DNA from: Pterobdella sp. o SKG-2022
Taxonomy: Eukaryota; Annelida; Clitellata; Hirudinida; Piscicolidae
DNA length: 64,000 nt
Direction of reading: 5' to 3'
Assembly (NCBI GenBank): GCA_964035795.1
Contig: OZ038321.1
Coordinates: 26,073,544 to 26,137,543, forward strand
Each line of letters begins with the position of its first letter. Position 1 is the stretch's first letter. The position numbers and the translations under genes are program-made. This document shows, piece by piece, positions 62,974 through 64,000 of the stretch. The notes under the pieces were generated by a model. The model ran no database searches. It was given only the letters and a program-made list of their open reading frames with translations, and was not told the DNA's origin.

Positions 62974-63051
62974 AGTAGTAGTATTAGTAAAAGTAGTAGT
63001 AATGGTAGTAGTAGTATTAGTAAGAGTAGTAGTAATGGTAGTAGTAGTTTT
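62974..63051. repeat. Tandem 33-base unit built from TAG repeats
   Basis: A 33-base unit starting AGTAGTAGTATTAGTAA and ending AGTAATGGT occurs twice (62974-63006 and 63007-63039) with one A/G difference, followed by a partial third copy. It lies about 200 bases past the main TAG array and has the same composition. Confidence 0.9.
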
Positions 63052-63348
63052 ATTAAAACTTCGCTACGTCATACTTTGATAAGCTAAATATTTGGAAATA
63101 GTTCTCGAAGTTTTTTGCTTATCAATGCAATAAGACTTTTATTTCATTGTTATGGACATTTTTTGTGGTGAGACTAATGGGCTTTTTTTGGGTATAAACA
63201 CTTTAGGCTAATGTTTTTTCATGAAATCATAGCAATTCACCTACCTAACCTGATCATCGTTGCAAAAGTATTATTACTTTCATAAAGCAACTATCAGTAT
63301 AACATTATCTATTAAATAATATCTTAGGTTATTGCCACTCTATTACTG

Positions 63349-63410
63349 TTATCATTATCATCATCATTCTTAACATCATCAACATCACCATCATTATCAT
63401 CATCATCCAT
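63349..63410. repeat. Degenerate (ATC)n tract
   Basis: Repeated ATC/ATT/AAC triplets form an impure trinucleotide tract, older-looking than the TTAC array. Confidence 0.8.
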
Positions 63411-63623
63411 TAATCCTTATAACTATAATTATTTTGCAAAACATTTTTCACCATTAATTTTGTTTATTTTATCTCTGTGAACACATTCGTTCAAAGAAAA
63501 GTCTATATTTTTGAATTATTTGAAATATAAAAATATAAATCCTTAAGTGAATTACTCTAGTTTTTGAAGATTTAAAATTTATATAATTAGGCTTGAAGAA
63601 AATAAAATCCAGTTACATTAATA

Positions 63624-63659
63624 AGTTATTATTATTATTAATTATTATTATTATTATTT
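63624..63659. repeat. Short (ATT)n tract
   Basis: About 36 bases of ATT repeat with one slip (ATTAATT). It resembles the tails left by LINE insertions but has no element beside it that I can recognise. Confidence 0.85.
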
Positions 63660-64000
63660 AGCCTGAAACAATCTCCTATTAAAAGGTTAGTACATAGCAT
63701 ATTCTTATTTGTTAACTTGTCTCTTGATTTATCATTAATTATTTTAATTCACATACTTCGTGAATTATTAGCCTAAAGAATGCGAACAAGAAACATTAAA
63801 AAATATCAAATCAATATTCTCATTTGAACTCAAACACCCAAAATTTTACATTTTAAAACACCGGGAAAATCTTGTGTAATGTTTACATTGGGATAGATAG
63901 CTAACAGACCAAATTAAATAATGAAGCTAATGATACTTGTAATGTATTGTTTGTAATTAGTATAATCTTCATTACCATCATTAATTGAAAGTTTGAAACA

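Overview
The window looks like nuclear DNA of an invertebrate animal. It is very A+T-rich by eye, genes are split by GT-AG introns, coding density is low, and decayed LINE retrotransposons and long microsatellites are scattered through it. A cnidarian such as a hydrozoan would fit, but nothing here fixes the species. No operons, bacterial signals, CRISPR arrays, rRNA genes or convincing tRNA genes were seen.

Three protein genes can be rebuilt completely. ANKRD29 (plus strand, 9617-13559, nine exons, 302 codons) encodes a protein made almost entirely of ankyrin repeats. RPF2 (minus strand, 16172-17089, one exon, 305 codons) encodes a Brix-domain factor of 60S ribosome assembly. An Angel-family endonuclease/exonuclease/phosphatase gene (plus strand, 18168-20120, five exons, 454 codons) lies head to head with RPF2 across about 1.1 kb. 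All three lie within 9.6-20.1 kb, so this is the gene-dense part of the window.

From 20.1 to 38.9 kb I see mainly A+T-rich non-coding DNA, a few G+C-rich islands that may be exons or fossil coding sequence, and a badly decayed LINE at about 35.3-36.5 kb. Between 38.9 and 43.2 kb there is evidence for an unidentified plus-strand gene: a first coding exon at 38886 and a terminal exon at 43087-43177. An intact 225-codon minus-strand ORF of disordered, acidic composition lies between them (41948-42625). From 43.2 to 62.2 kb no gene can be assembled, but there are coding-like fragments, including a minus-strand terminal exon followed at once by a polyadenylation signal (54180-54352). The right end is dominated by TTA and TAG trinucleotide arrays.

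Repeats: an uninterrupted TTAC array of 144 units (7612-8187), TTA arrays at 39.5 and 62.2 kb, a TAG array with internal duplications at 62.4-62.8 kb, a 5'-truncated LINE inside ANKRD29 intron 8, LINE 3' ends at 14.1-14.5 kb and (antisense) 7.4 kb, and several inverted-repeat elements sharing the core CGAAGCTTTTCG or relatives of it. The most unusual of these are a nearly perfect 118-bp palindrome at 15520-15637 and a three-way-junction sequence at 14975-15076 that resembles a decayed hammerhead ribozyme. I did not find a clear new multi-gene system; the best leads are the hairpin family and the unidentified 38.9-43.2 kb gene.
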